From assembly GCF_050624435.1 (NCBI RefSeq), contig NC_134535.1:72598494-72662493 (forward strand): DNA of 64,000 nt. Direction: 5' to 3'. This document shows positions 1 through 12,000 of the stretch, in pieces. A program made the position numbers and the translations under genes. This DNA is from Tenrec ecaudatus (lineage: Eukaryota > Chordata > Mammalia > Afrosoricida > Tenrecidae). Numbering within the stretch: position 1 is the first letter of the stretch; each line of letters starts with the position of its first letter. Under the pieces are notes generated by a model, which had not been told where the DNA came from, ran no database searches, and saw nothing but the letters and a program-made list of their open reading frames with translations.

Positions 1-895
1 TGATACCTGATCTCATCAACACTTGACGATCACACAGCCTGGTGTGCTTCTTCCATGTGGGCTTTGTAGCTTCTCAGCTAGATGGCTGCTTGTTTTACCT
101 TCAAGCCTTGAAGACCCCCGATGCTATATCTTTTAATAGCCAGGCACCATCAACTTTCTTCACCACATTTGCTTATACACCCATTTTGTCTTCAGCAATT
201 GTGTCAGGGAGGTGAGCATCACGGAATGCCAAGTAATTAGAACAAAGTGTTCTTGTGCTGAGGGAGTACTTGATTAGAGGCCCGATGCCCATCTGCTACC
301 TGAATACACCTATACATATATGTACTTAGATATATTTCCCTATCATTATATAAGAATATATTTATATATGTGCATGCCTGTATTTAGACATCTATATATG
401 CCCTTTGCCTCCTAGTTCTTTCCTCTATTTGCTTTTACTTTCCTCTTGTCCCACTAGCGTGTTCAGCATTCATTCAGGTTTCAGTAATTCCTCTTTGTTA
501 CATAACCCTTGATCAAGCCCTACCAGGCATCCTATGCCCTCCTTGCCAGAGTAGCAATACCTGGAGGGTGAGGGGCAGGTGGAGAGAGAAAGGGGGAACT
601 GATCACAATGATCTACATATAACCCATTCCCAGGGGATGGACAACAGAAAAGTGGGTGAATAGAGACATCAGTCAGTGTAAGACATGAACAAATAATAAT
701 TTATAAATTATGAAGGGTTCATGAGGGAGGGAGGGAAAAACTGAGCAGCTGATACCAAGGGCGCAAGTAGAAAAAAATGGGTTGAAAATGATCATGGCAA
801 CAAATGTACAAATGTGCTTCACACAATGGATGGATGTATGGATTGTGATAAGAGCTGTATGAGCCCCTAATAAAATGATAAAAAAATTGTTTCTT
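1..895 (+). mobile_element. Young L1 3'UTR copy with 5' inversion (truncated by window edge)
   Basis: Bases 1 to about 540 read as the reverse complement of the long L1 3'UTR; compare the plus-oriented copies at 23.1-23.7 kb and 30.7-30.9 kb. From about 541 the sequence switches to plus orientation and runs through the terminal part of the same 3'UTR to 'aataaaatgat' and a short A-run near 890. An inverted upstream part followed by a forward downstream part with poly(A) is the arrangement left by twin priming. The left end lies outside the window, so no target-site duplication can be checked. Confidence 0.72.
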
Positions 896-964
896 TATAT
901 ATTTCAGAACTTTCAATTTCATTAATGAGTTTGTTTTCCTTTGTAGAATAAAGTTACACATTGC

Positions 965-1130
965 ACTATTAATTGAAAGGTCAGCAGTTTGAAAACACCA
1001 GGTGCTCCATGGGAGAAAGATGAGGTTTTCTGCACCTGTAAAGAGTTATAGTCTCAGAAACTCACAGGGGCAGTTCTACCCTGTCCTATATGGTCACTTA
1101 GTCAGAATTGACTGAACAGTAGTGAATTGA
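965..1130 (+). mobile_element. AfroSINE
   Basis: A decayed SINE body: a 'ggtcagcagtttgaaaac' block, then 'gggagaaagatgaggttttc', 'ggggcagttctaccctgtcc' and the tail 'agtcagaattgactgaac'. The 5' tRNA-like head is mostly missing or unrecognisable. Confidence 0.8.
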
Positions 1131-2647
1131 GTCACATTGACTAGCTTTCAAATATCTTTTGGAAAAATTTCCCCCAAATATCTCGATGACAACATTCATT
1201 ATATATCCCTAATTGTATTTGGTAATGTCTTCTGGCGTTGGTTTTCTACAAAAATCAGAGAAAAAGGCTGAAAGACACTAATATTGGCATTATTTGGTCC
1301 TGTCTGTTAACACGAGTGTCTGGTTCTTTGTGAAAACAATTGAAGCAATCAGACGCTGCCCTTTTGACATCTTTTGACAACAAAAGACCAGCATCCTTTG
1401 TCATTTCCCTGACATCCTTTTCAAATTTGATTTGTGGTTTACATTTTATATAAATATTCATTTTCTTACCTTTTGTGTTGTACAAATTATGGCTTTCTTA
1501 ATATCAGGCATTGATCTTCAAGAAATCACATCAAATATTGGTGTTTCTCTGTACATTGTTCAATTCTGATTGCAGGTTTTGTAAATAAATATGTGTCAAT
1601 TAACATCACTTATAACCTTAAAACAGAAAAAAAGATAATTCAAACAGAAAAATAGTACTCAACAAAGAGCAAAATGTGAACTGGTCATATTGGGCCCTTA
1701 TTTCCTATTAGATTGTAAAGTGCTTCAAGGCTTGAGATTAACTTCTCAAATGTGTAAATACTACATGCGTAGCCTGATAATGAGCACTTCAGCTCATCTG
1801 GGAAAGCTTCCTCACTATTACGTGTTCTACTGCATAATTTCCCAGTGAGAGCTGAGATGAAAAAGAAGAGGTAATTTTCCATCAAAGTTTCAAAAAGACA
1901 CACCTGAAAAAAATTGCTTCATTAGAAGGAATTTTGTAAAGATTCGGACAATTAGTATTCACAAGGCTAAAATAAGAATTTGGGATTCAATTTTTCTGGA
2001 TTTTGTCTGAACACCAGTGTGAATATTAGCCATAACTGCAACATTTTTCAATATTGTGCATAATTTTTAAAATTCTATAGAAATCCAAGTCTATCTATGT
2101 AAGAAACTTATACACTGAAAGCAACATAAGACTGAGATAGTGCAGGTTAAGAGACAATGATGAATTATCTTAATAAGCACATTGAGGAGGGAAGAGATGT
2201 TGGTGAAAATCAATACAAGTAGTGTGTGTGTGTATGTGTGTGTGTGTAGGGGCGACAGGTTTCTTTGCTTTTCAAATATTTGTTTTAAGCCACTTTACTG
2301 TTATGAAAGGCCTATATGATTATCTGGTTTTGCTCACCAAAAGGAGTTGAAAGAGGACTTTCACTTGGCAGCTAAGAGGCAAATAAATAAATGAATAAAA
2401 ACTAGCATTCCATCTTAATTCTACAGCGAGACCTTAAAGAGGGACTATGCAGCTTGAGACATTCACCAAACTCCTTCCCTTTCCTTGGGAACTACACTCA
2501 GCATCACAGCATCATAGCTGTAACCTGCATCTGTGAACACTATCATGTTGGTGTTATTTTAGGTTTCTGTGTTATTTTTTATGTTATTTGGCATGATTTG
2601 GTAATATTTTGAGGAGTGTAGGAATGCTTTAAAATGTTTGCATATAT
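1131..2647. other. Unassigned AT-rich interval
   Basis: No repeat family or coding signal recognised with confidence. A (TG)n microsatellite lies at about 2220-2248. The reading frames here are short, have no recognisable domain and look like chance. Confidence 0.5.
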
Positions 2648-3470
2648 GAAGGTAAACAATTGGCCATCTAGCTCAGAAGCAATAAAGCCTCCTTGGAAGA
2701 AGCACACCAGCCTGTGTGATCACGAATTGTCGAAGGGATCAGGTATCAGGCATCAAAGAATAGAAAAATCAAATCACTGTGAATGAGGGGAAGTGCAGAT
2801 TGGGGACCCAAGATCTATCTATAGGCAACTGAACATGCCTTTACAGAAGGGTCGCAGGGAGGAGATAAGCCAGTCAGAGTGCAGGGTAACAACAATGAAA
2901 CCTACAACTGTCCTCTGGTTCCTGAATCCCCACCACCACAACCACCACTATCATGATCCCAATTCTACCTCACAAATCTGACTGGACTGGAGGATGTACA
3001 CTGGTACAGATAGGAACTGGAAACACAGGGAATCCAGGATGGATGATCCCTTCAGGACCGGTGGTGATTGTGGCAATACCAGGAGGGTGGAGTGAGGGTG
3101 GGTTTGGAAGGGGGAACTGATTACAAGAATCCACATATAACCACCTCCCTGGGGGACAGACAACACAAATGCCCTTTGCCTCCTAATTCTTTCTTCTATT
3201 TCCTTTTACTTTCCTCTTGTCCCATGATCATATTCCATCTTCATTTGGGTTTCAGTAATTCCTCTCAGTTACATTGTCCTTGATCAAACCCTACCAGGCC
3301 TCCTACACTCTTCTCACCATTGATTTTGGATCACTTGTTGTTCCCTTGTCCCTGAGTTTGTTAACACTACTTCCTTTCCCCCTGCCTCCCCTTCTCCCAT
3401 GTCCCCAGGACCTTTGTTCCTATTGTTTTCCCCCCAGCTTGTTTATCCTTACTATCTAGATAGGTTTGAA
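2648..3470. mobile_element. Rearranged L1 3'UTR: forward distal part joined to inverted proximal part
   Basis: 2648-3167 is plus-oriented L1 3'UTR ('ggccatctagctcagaag' through 'ctccctgggggacagacaac'). At about 3168 it switches to the reverse complement of a more upstream 3'UTR part, recognisable from 'atgccctttgcctcc' through the pyrimidine-rich stretch near 3350-3440. No terminal 'aataaaatgattt' or poly(A) is present. The order (distal forward, then proximal inverted) differs from simple twin priming. Confidence 0.65.
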
Positions 3471-3496
3471 ACTGTTATCATTTAGGGGAGCAGTTA

Positions 3497-4092
3497 AGTG
3501 TGGTGGGGGAGTGAAATTTCTTAAATTGGCTCTTCTACCCAAGTCTCTGCCATTCCAATTATATGATATGGTGGGACTATGCAAACAGAGCATAGAGAAG
3601 TGATTCATCAGTTTTCCTTATCAATCCCTTGGCTTTAAGGGTGGACTCCCTTTGAAGTAGAGAGAAGAGAGAACCCCAAAGGACCTTGGAAGATCACGCT
3701 CAAGATCTCCATAAGAAGAGGCCTCTGAAACCGGATGCATCGGAGACCATGATATAGAGACTTGGAGGAACATCCCCGAGACTATGAGCTCCCTTCGCCT
3801 CATCTCACCTGATGCTATGGAACTGTGGAACAGTGTGACAGGCAGGCTAGCTTCCTGCTCCATGGAGGCCAAGGTCAAGGAACTGTATGGTTGAGAGACT
3901 CAGGACTTGAGAGAGACTTGCCTACCATATCAATAAACTGCTGAGAACCAAAGAGAGGCTTGGCTGCTGGCTGAGGAGACCAATGACTGTAACCTTACTG
4001 TTTATCCCAGCTTGTTGTAACCTGTTAACTTCCCGGATAAACCCCCTTAACTGGGGTCTTGTCTGTGAGTTTGTGTGGCCATTGCAGCCACA
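3497..4092 (+). mobile_element. LTR-like block, unclassified
   Basis: A roughly 600-bp block beginning with TG and ending near 'ttgcagccaca', with polyadenylation-like motifs 'aataaa' near 3931 and 'ggataaacccc' near 4036, followed by a T/G-rich stretch ('gtctgtgagtttgtgtgg') like the R-U5 part of a retroviral LTR. No internal retroviral coding sequence or second LTR was found nearby. It could be a solo LTR or another repeat; the class is not established. Confidence 0.3.
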
Positions 4093-5454
4093 GGAGGAAT
4101 GGTGGATGTCAATAAACGAGTGAAGAAGAATGGACCACGGAAGCTTGTCTGACCACTGCTTCATGGTGACAGAGAAGCCAGAGAAGGTCAGATAGGTCCA
4201 CCTCCATTGCCGTATATTGTAAATACAAACTGTTTGCAGCATCTATGGACATTCTACAGTTCACACACGGATAAACATGCAAAATGAAAGTACATTTCCA
4301 TATTGAAAACCATGCATAAATCCACCTTCCTTGGGCTTCTTTCCCATCTTGGCAGATACTGCTGCTAGACTGTCAAGAGAGACCTTGAACACGAGAGAGT
4401 GACGCCGGGGACATAATGATACATTTGGCAGGAAATTCAGAAAATCCCAATTCACTATAAATTCCAGAAATGCGGATGTTGCCTATGTCTTCAATTCTTA
4501 TAGACAATGTCTCCAGAATTGAAAATTTCCCACTAAATGTCTTCACTAGAAGATTTATCATTCATATTTGGCTAAATAGTCTGGGGCTTTTATTCTCAAT
4601 GGGGTGGGTGGGGGGAGCAGGACAAATGACTGAACAATGCCAAACTTTTACTTTAAGTGAAACATTATTTTATGGTAGCATTTTCCCAAATAGGCAATAC
4701 CCCCCCTTGGTGGTGCTGGGAAAACCTGGGGGTGGGAGTAGGGTGGGAATGGGGAGCAGGTGTGAGGTGTCTGCAAGAGCAGAGAGAGACACATGATCCT
4801 AGACTACAGGCTATAGAACATTTTTGGTCAGGGGTTTGCTGAGTAATTTTTTTTCTTATAGGGGCCAATAGGCCAAGTAAGTTTGGGTATCTGTGCTTTG
4901 GACCAAGTGCTCATTTCTTAAAGAAAACAACAGAGACATTCAGATATTGATCTTTTTATTGGTTTTCTTTGACTTTTGCTCGTGTGCTTCAGTGGGTTCA
5001 CGTTGGTTTTTACTGATAGAAGGCTTCCACTCTAATCTCTATCCAAATTTCAAAATAACTATGAACCAGCTGCTGTATTTAGAACTCTGTTGCCAACAAG
5101 TTCTTTCTAACTTTCTGCAAGACAAAAACCCAAACCAAGAAAACACGAATAATTACTCAGGATTCATTGTATCCTTCCCAATTTATATTTTGACCTTCTG
5201 TTATACTGAAATAATATATGTAAGCAATAATTCCCTAACAAATGAATTTTAATAATATAAAACATCTGCAAAAGGTACAATTTAAGTAACTACAAAAATC
5301 ATACCATTTATATAACATTCTATTTTCTTTCTACTTTAGTTTTGAAGTAGTGGATTATAAAATATGACCATGTTCATATCTATACCACATTTCTCATTAT
5401 GTTTAGCTGTTTTTTATTTTGAACCCAAATACATATAGGGCAGGGGGGGACCAA
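4093..5454. other. Unassigned interval
   Basis: No recognised gene or repeat. Contains short G-rich and C-rich runs (about 4604-4616, 4700-4740, 5440-5450). Overlapping frames on both strands are short and without recognisable motifs. Confidence 0.45.
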
Positions 5455-5580
5455 GAACAACTACCATCCAGTCAGTTTGAAGCAAGGCAACCCTCTGCAG
5501 GGCCTGAAAGTCTGCAAATCCTCATGAGAGTAAACAGCCTCATCTTTCTCCCACACAGCTGAGTGGCTGATGCTTTTTCC
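5455..5580 (-). mobile_element. AfroSINE fragment
   Basis: Reverse-complement SINE middle: 'cagcctcatctttctccca' followed by 'cagctgagtggctg', the antisense of the agaaagatgaggct box and the adjoining segment. Strongly diverged. Confidence 0.6.
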
Positions 5581-6704
5581 CACATATGCCTCACGCATTG
5601 AGTATCTAGCTATGCACTATGCCACATATATAAAATTTTTGAAAAATCCTCATGATTTTTCTGATGGTCCAGGGCTGAAATATTTCAGCAGCCCAATGAA
5701 GATGGCCCCAAGGGATGGTGGTGGCCGGGCGGGGAGATGCCTTCTTGGGTTCTTTTGCAGCAACCACTCCTGCTTTGGCCACAGATGCAGGTAAAGGCAG
5801 GACAATATAAAGTCTCAAGTTGGCAGGGGAAGACTGGTTATCTATTTGTGAGTTTACTCTGAAGAACTACTATTTTCATTGAAAAAAATCACTTTGGATT
5901 CAAAATTAAAGGTAGAAAAATCTGTTACTAATCCCAATTTTTTTCACTTTGCATTATCAACTCTGATGTTAAATGTGTCCACATGGCCAATCCACTATGC
6001 CCAGTAATGTGTAGATGTCTTGCATTTCATCATTTGAGCGAATTATCTTGAATTTTGTGATATGTAATTATCTCCCAGTTGCTATAAATCCTAATTTCAA
6101 GTCGCATAATTATGCAGCCCCCATCCTTACTATTCAAGTCCCACCCATAATCTGAAGGGACATTTTCTTGGTCATGTGACCCATTTATATATGGTCTGGA
6201 AAGATTCTCCCTTACTCTAGAATCTGTTTTAATTGTTATTATTTTCGAGCCTGTAGCAGTGGGGAATATATCAAGGAAAACCAAGTAGAGGATAGACCGT
6301 AGGCGGGTTTGGATGGTGAGCAACAGTCACCACAAGTAGACATTCCTAGGCGCTTAGAAGTGAAGAAGTCATCCTTAGTTTGCCTTGCTCTTTTCCCATC
6401 TACTCTCCCACCCAAATTGAAACAAGGAATCTATTACCAGGAAAAACCGAGTATTGTTCATCACCCAGGAATCCAAGATCTGATAATGTTTTGTTTCATT
6501 TGTTCTGAAATGCATTATATCTTCACATACAGATCTAAAATTCACTTGCAAGATGCCTGGAGATCCAAAGTAAAAGTAACTTCCTGAATTTTTAAAAAAA
6601 ATACAGTACAAGCATTTAAAGTGAACCAACCCAAAATTGAGTCAGTTCTAATATTGGGATCCTCACAATAGACTCAATGTAGTATGTCAAAATTTCTGGT
6701 TTGT
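5581..6704. other. Unassigned interval
   Basis: No repeat or exon recognised. A small GC-richer patch at 5690-5790 encodes a short lysine-containing frame on the minus strand (including AAKEPKKASPRP) that I could not match to a family; it may be chance. Confidence 0.4.
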
Positions 6705-6865
6705 ACTGAATTATGAACCTGAAGGCTGACACCGCAGGAGAAAAAACAGGTGATCTGCTTTTGTAAAGATGAATCGCCACGAAAGCTCAGAGTTTTTCTC
6801 TGTCACACATGGCGTTGATATGAGTTAGAATCAACATGACAGCACTTGGTTTTCCTTTTCATTAT
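6705..6865 (+). mobile_element. AfroSINE
   Basis: Diverged body with 'caggagaaaaaacaggtg', 'tctgcttttgtaaagatga' and a good tail 'gatatgagttagaatcaac' followed by 'atgacagcacttggttttcc'. Confidence 0.75.
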
Positions 6866-7139
6866 TCCATCCACTTCATTACAGGTAACAAATTTACCGT
6901 AAAGAAATAGAGTAACATATTGCATTAGAAAAACCTGCAGCTCAAGACCTATTTAAGGTGTCACTTTTAGGACGAACGTGCAAATGATGCAAAACTGTGC
7001 TATTTCCAATCACCTGGACAATGAATAAGAAAAACCACAGAAGGTTAATGAATTTGAAGTATGATGTTAACAGAGACCATAGACTGTGCCATGGACGTGT
7101 TAGGGAGCAGAACAGGACCCAGGGGGTGCTCCTCTACAT

Positions 7140-7625
7140 GCCAAGGCCTTCCCCCCAACTCCCCCAGGAAGTTGGAAGCCAAAAAGGCTAATGGTCATGT
7201 GCCAATTTAGGTCCTTGAGCCAGGTGGACAGCACTGTAGATGGGCAGTACACCTGGGTGGGTTCAAATTAGACCCGGTGAGCTTAATTCAGACAATGGGG
7301 CCAACCAGTACTGTCGGCCATGCCTCCCAGCAGAAGGCCCTCAAAAATCCAGAACCCGGAGACTACGCCCTCTTGTTCCAACTGCTCCTTGGCCTTCCAC
7401 TCAGCTGTGCCACCTCTCTCTCTCTCTCTGTCTCTGTCTCTCTCTCTCTCCCTTTCCTCAGGCCGCCGCGTGTGGGTGTGCAGTCCTAAGAGGGTGCCTG
7501 TGTTCAGTTAACTGTAAAGACTGCAACTTCTTCTATCTTTTATAAAAACCCACTTGGATCACAAATCAGGTTTCGGGGTGACTTCTTTCTTGTGGGAAGC
7601 CAAGCACCGAGGTATTTCACACCTG
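7140..7625 (+). mobile_element. LTR-like block with (TC)n tract
   Basis: Contains a pyrimidine tract ('ctctctctctctctgtctctg', about 7412-7450), a 'ttttataaaaaccc' box near 7538 and a segment ending 'aagcaccgaggtatttcaca' at about 7622, immediately before RTE sequence begins. This resembles the U3-R-U5 order of a retroviral LTR, but I see no paired LTR, primer-binding site or gag/pol/env sequence. Confidence 0.3.
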
Positions 7626-7930
7626 AGAAATCTACCAGACTGACAGGAGAATAAATAAATCTGTTTGGAAGAACTACAGCAAGAAAGCAAGGATGGTGAA
7701 AGTGTCTCGTGTGCTCTGGGCAGGTTATCAGGAGAGATCAGTCCCAGGACAAGGACCTCATTCCTGGTAAGGTGGAAAGTCGGTGAGAAAGCGGAAGTAG
7801 ATGATTGACACGGTGGCTGCAACCATGGACTCAAACTTTAAAAGTGTGAGGATGGTGCTAGACTGGAGAGCGTTTCACATGCTGTCCAAACGGTACTGTG
7901 GGTCAGAACTGACGAGGTAACACCTAAGGA
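7626..7930 (+). mobile_element. RTE (BovB-like) LINE, 3' end fragment
   Basis: Matches the end of RTE ORF and its 3' terminus: 'aacaaatctg..ttggaag..acta.agc' equivalents near 7655-7675, 'gttatcaggagagatcagtc' near 7725, 'gattgacacggtggctgcaa' near 7804, and a terminal 'gggtcagaactgacgagg' then 'taacacctaagga'. Fully decayed as coding sequence. Confidence 0.75.
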
Positions 7931-8414
7931 CAGTAGCAAATTTAAATTTTATTCTCCAATTCTGTTGTGTGAAAAGAATTTCAGGAAGATAGGCTATAAA
8001 TGATGAATCTAGGCAAAGTTGCAAAGTTAGATGCAGAACACATTATTTTATAGAATCCTCATTTACTGGACATCTAATAATTACCAAAGACTAAACCAGA
8101 CACAGGATGGCTCAAATAGCCAAGCATTCAACTCCTTACTAAGAAATGGATGATTCCAAACCACTTAGACGACTCCTGGAAAATCAGGTCGCAGCCTGCT
8201 GTAGCGAGGCCACAGAAGCGAACACGGCAGCCACGCTCTGAAACATTGATTCCTTGCCAACTGGTTTGGTTAGGTTTTTTATGCCAGGTCTATAGAGGTG
8301 AGAAAAGGGGCCACGTTCAACATGTGACTGGTTACCTTTGTATGTTTATTAACTCTCAAGTTTCTAAATGTAGTTTGATCATCCATAATTACAAGCAAGT
8401 TTCTGGAAACGAGA
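7931..8414. other. Unassigned interval
   Basis: 8100-8300 has a faint SINE-like look (ggctcaaatagccaagc, then gaaatggatgattccaaacc), but it is too diverged to call. Nothing else recognised. Confidence 0.35.
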
Positions 8415-10035
8415 TCTATTGTTGTTGCTGTTAAGTGTTAATCCAAGTCTGATGTGCTTCTTTAGGGACCTGTCCCTTCTGATTACGTGCTCAAAGTACT
8501 TGACATGTAATGGCACCAATTTTGCTCCTAAGGAGCATTCTGGATGTGCTTCGTGTAACACAGCACCGATGTGGTCTTTCTTAGGGCAGTTCGTGGGATG
8601 TTGAATAATCTGTACCCACAGCATACTTCAAAAGGATCACCTTTGCTTGATTTTCCTAGTCATTTGTCCCACTTTTGCATAGAGATGAGGCATTGAAAAA
8701 GACGTGGTCTGGGTCAAGCACTCCTTAATCCTTAAAGTGATATCTTTGCTTTGAACACCCTTAAGGATATTTTAAAAGGAAATTTTTGCAGCATATTTTT
8801 CCAGATGTGGTACATTATTAGGTTTCTTCAATTCTGCTTCCATAGATGGTGGCTGTGGGTTCAAGGAAAATTAAATTCTAGATAAGTTCATTATTTAGTT
8901 TGCTTGTGATCTTATTTGCTACTTGGTGCAGCTGTGACGACATTTTCTTTGTTTAAATGTAACCAATATTAGCGATTTTAGCCTTTTCTCTTATCAAACT
9001 GCTTCAAGTCCTCTTCACTTCCAGTGTCAGGTTGTGTGTTCGACATATTGTAGGTTGTTAATTAACCTTCCTGCAGCCCTGATGATGGCCTTCTTCTTCA
9101 TCTAGGTTGCTCACCACAGAGAGTGAATAAATAGGATTAAAGGATACAACCCCCAATTTGTAATTTTCCAGATTTTGAATCCTGCAGTGTCATCATTTTA
9201 AGTCCAACGATAGATTGCCTTTTGGTCTGAGTCTGGGCACAATTTAGTCCTCTGGAATTTCCATTATTTAAAACATAGATAAACATCCTTCTAATTTTTC
9301 TTGTTCAGCCAAGATCCATCTGCCATCAGCTCTCGACCTCATTCTGCAACCTCTTCGGAATCTGACTTAAATTTCTCACAGTTCCCTGTTGCTCTTCTGT
9401 TGGCAACATTTTTACATTACTTTCAGCAACATTTATTTGTATGTCACATTAGTATTGCTTGATAATCTCCACACGTTTTACCTTTCTTCATAAAGGGCAC
9501 ACATATGAACTTATTTCCATTGGTTGACTAGGTCCCTGCATTCTAAATTTCTTGGCACAGAGGATAGAGTGCTTCCAGTACTGCATTCATCTTTTAAAAT
9601 GTTACAATTCCTGGAGACTTTTTGATTAAGCTGATTTGTTCAGTACAGTTTTGACATCTTTCTTCAACACAATTGGCTCTCAATCATTTGCTGAAATGGT
9701 TTAAAGCCAACCCATGGCTTTCGGCACGGTGACCCTGTGCGTGCACCCTTCCGTTTTCTTGGACGCATCCTGCGTTGTTCACTAGTGTGCCTACAGAGCG
9801 CTTCAATGTCATGCCTGCTCAAGACTTGAGTGTTTTATGAATTTTATTCTCTCAGCTTGAGAGATGCTGACTTGTTCTTCCCTTTTGGTTTTTTTTTTTC
9901 CCCTTTTGGTTTTATAACTCAGTTCTTTTCGCCTTTCATTATAACACTTGGTTTTTTCAAGTTGTCCTTTGAAATCTGTTCAGTTTTTGTGTCATGATTT
10001 CTTCTGCTCACTTTCACTATCCTGCGTACAAGAGT
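8415..10035 (-). mobile_element. RTE (BovB-like) LINE, long decayed copy
   Basis: Read on the minus strand this follows RTE in order: an EN/RT linker ('ccaaaagggaagaacaagt', near 9880), the 'gccaagaaatttagaatgc' block (near 9550), an RT fragment equivalent to 'cagatggatcttggctgaa' (near 9310), the segment after the YxDD box ('agtgaagaggacttgaagc', near 9010), and a C-terminal stretch around 8620-8450 with conserved ECSL and KYFEHVIRRDRSLKKHI. It ends at a 'taacagcaacaacaa'-type tail at about 8420. Compared with a full RTE about 150 bp is missing just before the tail. Many stops and frameshifts; non-functional. Confidence 0.72.
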
Positions 10036-10899
10036 AAACTTCAGCATCTGATATACATGTTGGTGTTTTCTTGCTTTCCTCCTGCACTTGGCGCCATATG
10101 ATCAGGGCCCCCAGGAGAGGTAGAGAGCACTATCAGAGGGGTGAGGGATACTGATGGAAACATGTTGGGGGAGGAGGAAGGAAGCAGCCATGTCGGGGGA
10201 ACACGAATGCATGTATATTGATAGGCAAAGTGGAAGGACCAACCTCCAGTTGGAGGGAAGAATGACTGCAAATGCTTTTGGGGCCCCTCGGTGAGGAGTA
10301 TTCCTGGTGGCATACACCAAATGGGCTACACTGACTCGAGCTCTGGGTGCATCCTGGAGACCCAGGCAGGTGCTGTGGAATGCCGGGGCATTGAATCCTG
10401 GGTTTCTAAGGGGCATGGCATGCTCCAGAAGCTGCAGCAGTGAGACCCACTGTGGAAACTCCACTGTGTGAACTGAAATCTATCTCTGACACACGGGTCA
10501 CCTGAGCACTTAAGTCGGAAGATGTCTGAGGGAGGGAAAGACAGCTGTAACAGCATTACTGAACTGCTGGCAGGTGGCAAACACGGTCTTGCTACATCAA
10601 GGCCCAATGTACTGTATCAAGATATGTATTATTCAGGGAAACTTGTGACTGGCTGGCATTCTCAGTGATTATAATAGTACATCTCTGTTGAAAATTGGCC
10701 CCCATTGTTTGTGTAAATAGCATCCAAGCATGAAAGGACTGATTCTGTATAAGTGAATAATTCAAGCACCATGATATAGATTTGGCCCAGTATCCCTCTC
10801 TCAATAGGGCTTAAAAAACATAAGTACCAGGGGATAATCAAAGACAATATTAATTAAGATTATTATGCCCCAAGGGAAAGATTGATCAGACCCTCAGCC
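10036..10899. other. Unassigned interval
   Basis: No family recognised with confidence. It precedes an old L1 3'UTR and could include more of the same element. The minus-strand frames here lack recognisable domains. Confidence 0.35.
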
Positions 10900-11940
10900 A
10901 TGAATTAACAAGGAGATTTTGAATGGGATGCAAAAGCAGATGGAAACAATAACAACAAAAAACATAGATCCAGGAATGGACTTAGGGCTCGCACTAAATC
11001 CTAGCTCCAAGTTAAGAATAATGAGTTCTTACATCATGGCCCTGCTCGATACTCCCCTTCAGGAAGGGAACCCAGAAGATATAGGTGTTAGAGCAAAATG
11101 TGGTTAAGAAAGTAAATGGTGCCCAGCTCTCAGATAAAATAGCATCTGGGGTCTTAAAGGCTTGTCTCCAGAGAAGCAGCTATCTGAGTGAGATGTCAGC
11201 TAAGTGAACATGGAAGAAGCACACCAACATCAATGACTGAATGATTGTAAATCATATAATCTGAAGTTGAAGGAGGGATTAGATGAGTATCAGAGCCTAA
11301 ATTGTGAGAATCTGGTTTGCAGAAGGCGTTGGATGCCAACGGCAACCAAAGATACATTTGTGGGAGCTCCATAGGAAATATGTCTCCAGTGATCTCCCTC
11401 TGTCCATACTTGTGGATGGGCGGAAAGTGGTTACTGAACAGAGTGCATTGAAGAGATGAGTATAGAAGATCAAAGAGGTAAACCCGACTTGAACAGTTAA
11501 AACCATATCACTTGATCCCTGCTCTGATGCATGCTGGACCTGATCTGGTATTCAACATTTCCCATATTTTGTTTGTTCATATTAAGGAGGTTTATCTCAG
11601 ATGTGTTATGTCACTGGGGGTCACCTTCTGGAAGTTAGTTATATGTTTTTCTGATTTTCAGTATATGAAACCCACGATTGATTAATCTATAGGGACAGCA
11701 AGTAGAATAAGAGTTTTTTTGTTGTTTGTTTGTTTTGGGGTATGTGTGAATTAGGTGTGTGTGTGGGGGGGGGGCGAATCAAAGGGAGGCAATGCCAAGG
11801 AGTCCAAGAAGGAAATGGATGTTGGGAAACTGATTGTGGTAACAATTGTACAATACTGCTTGATGTGTTTGAACTATGGAATGATATGATATATGTCTTA
11901 ACTCTCAATTAAAACAAATAAATTTCTTTTAAAAATAAAA
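10900..11940 (+). mobile_element. Older L1 family, 3'UTR
   Basis: Shares the block 'atagcatctggggtctta' and 'aacatggaagaagcacacca' with the young copies, but has its own distal part: 'ttgtacaatactgcttgatg' then 'tgaactatgg..tgat' and an A-rich end at about 11925-11942. The copy at 54.8-56.6 kb has a comparable distal part ('tgtgcttgaactattacatgg'), suggesting both belong to an older L1 subfamily. The upstream boundary is uncertain. Confidence 0.6.
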
Positions 11941-12000
11941 AAGACACACAGTAAATACAAAGAAAAGTTAAAAATCAAGACTGGTGGCCACAAGGTGCAG

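Noticed and set aside
5690-5818. Minus-strand frame with AAKEPKKASPRP as a possible ribosomal or HMG-type retropseudogene.
   Set aside because: Too short, no recognisable family match, no poly(A) tail or target duplication visible.
8100-8300. SINE-like segment with faint head and body similarity.
   Set aside because: Too diverged to align by eye; left as unassigned.
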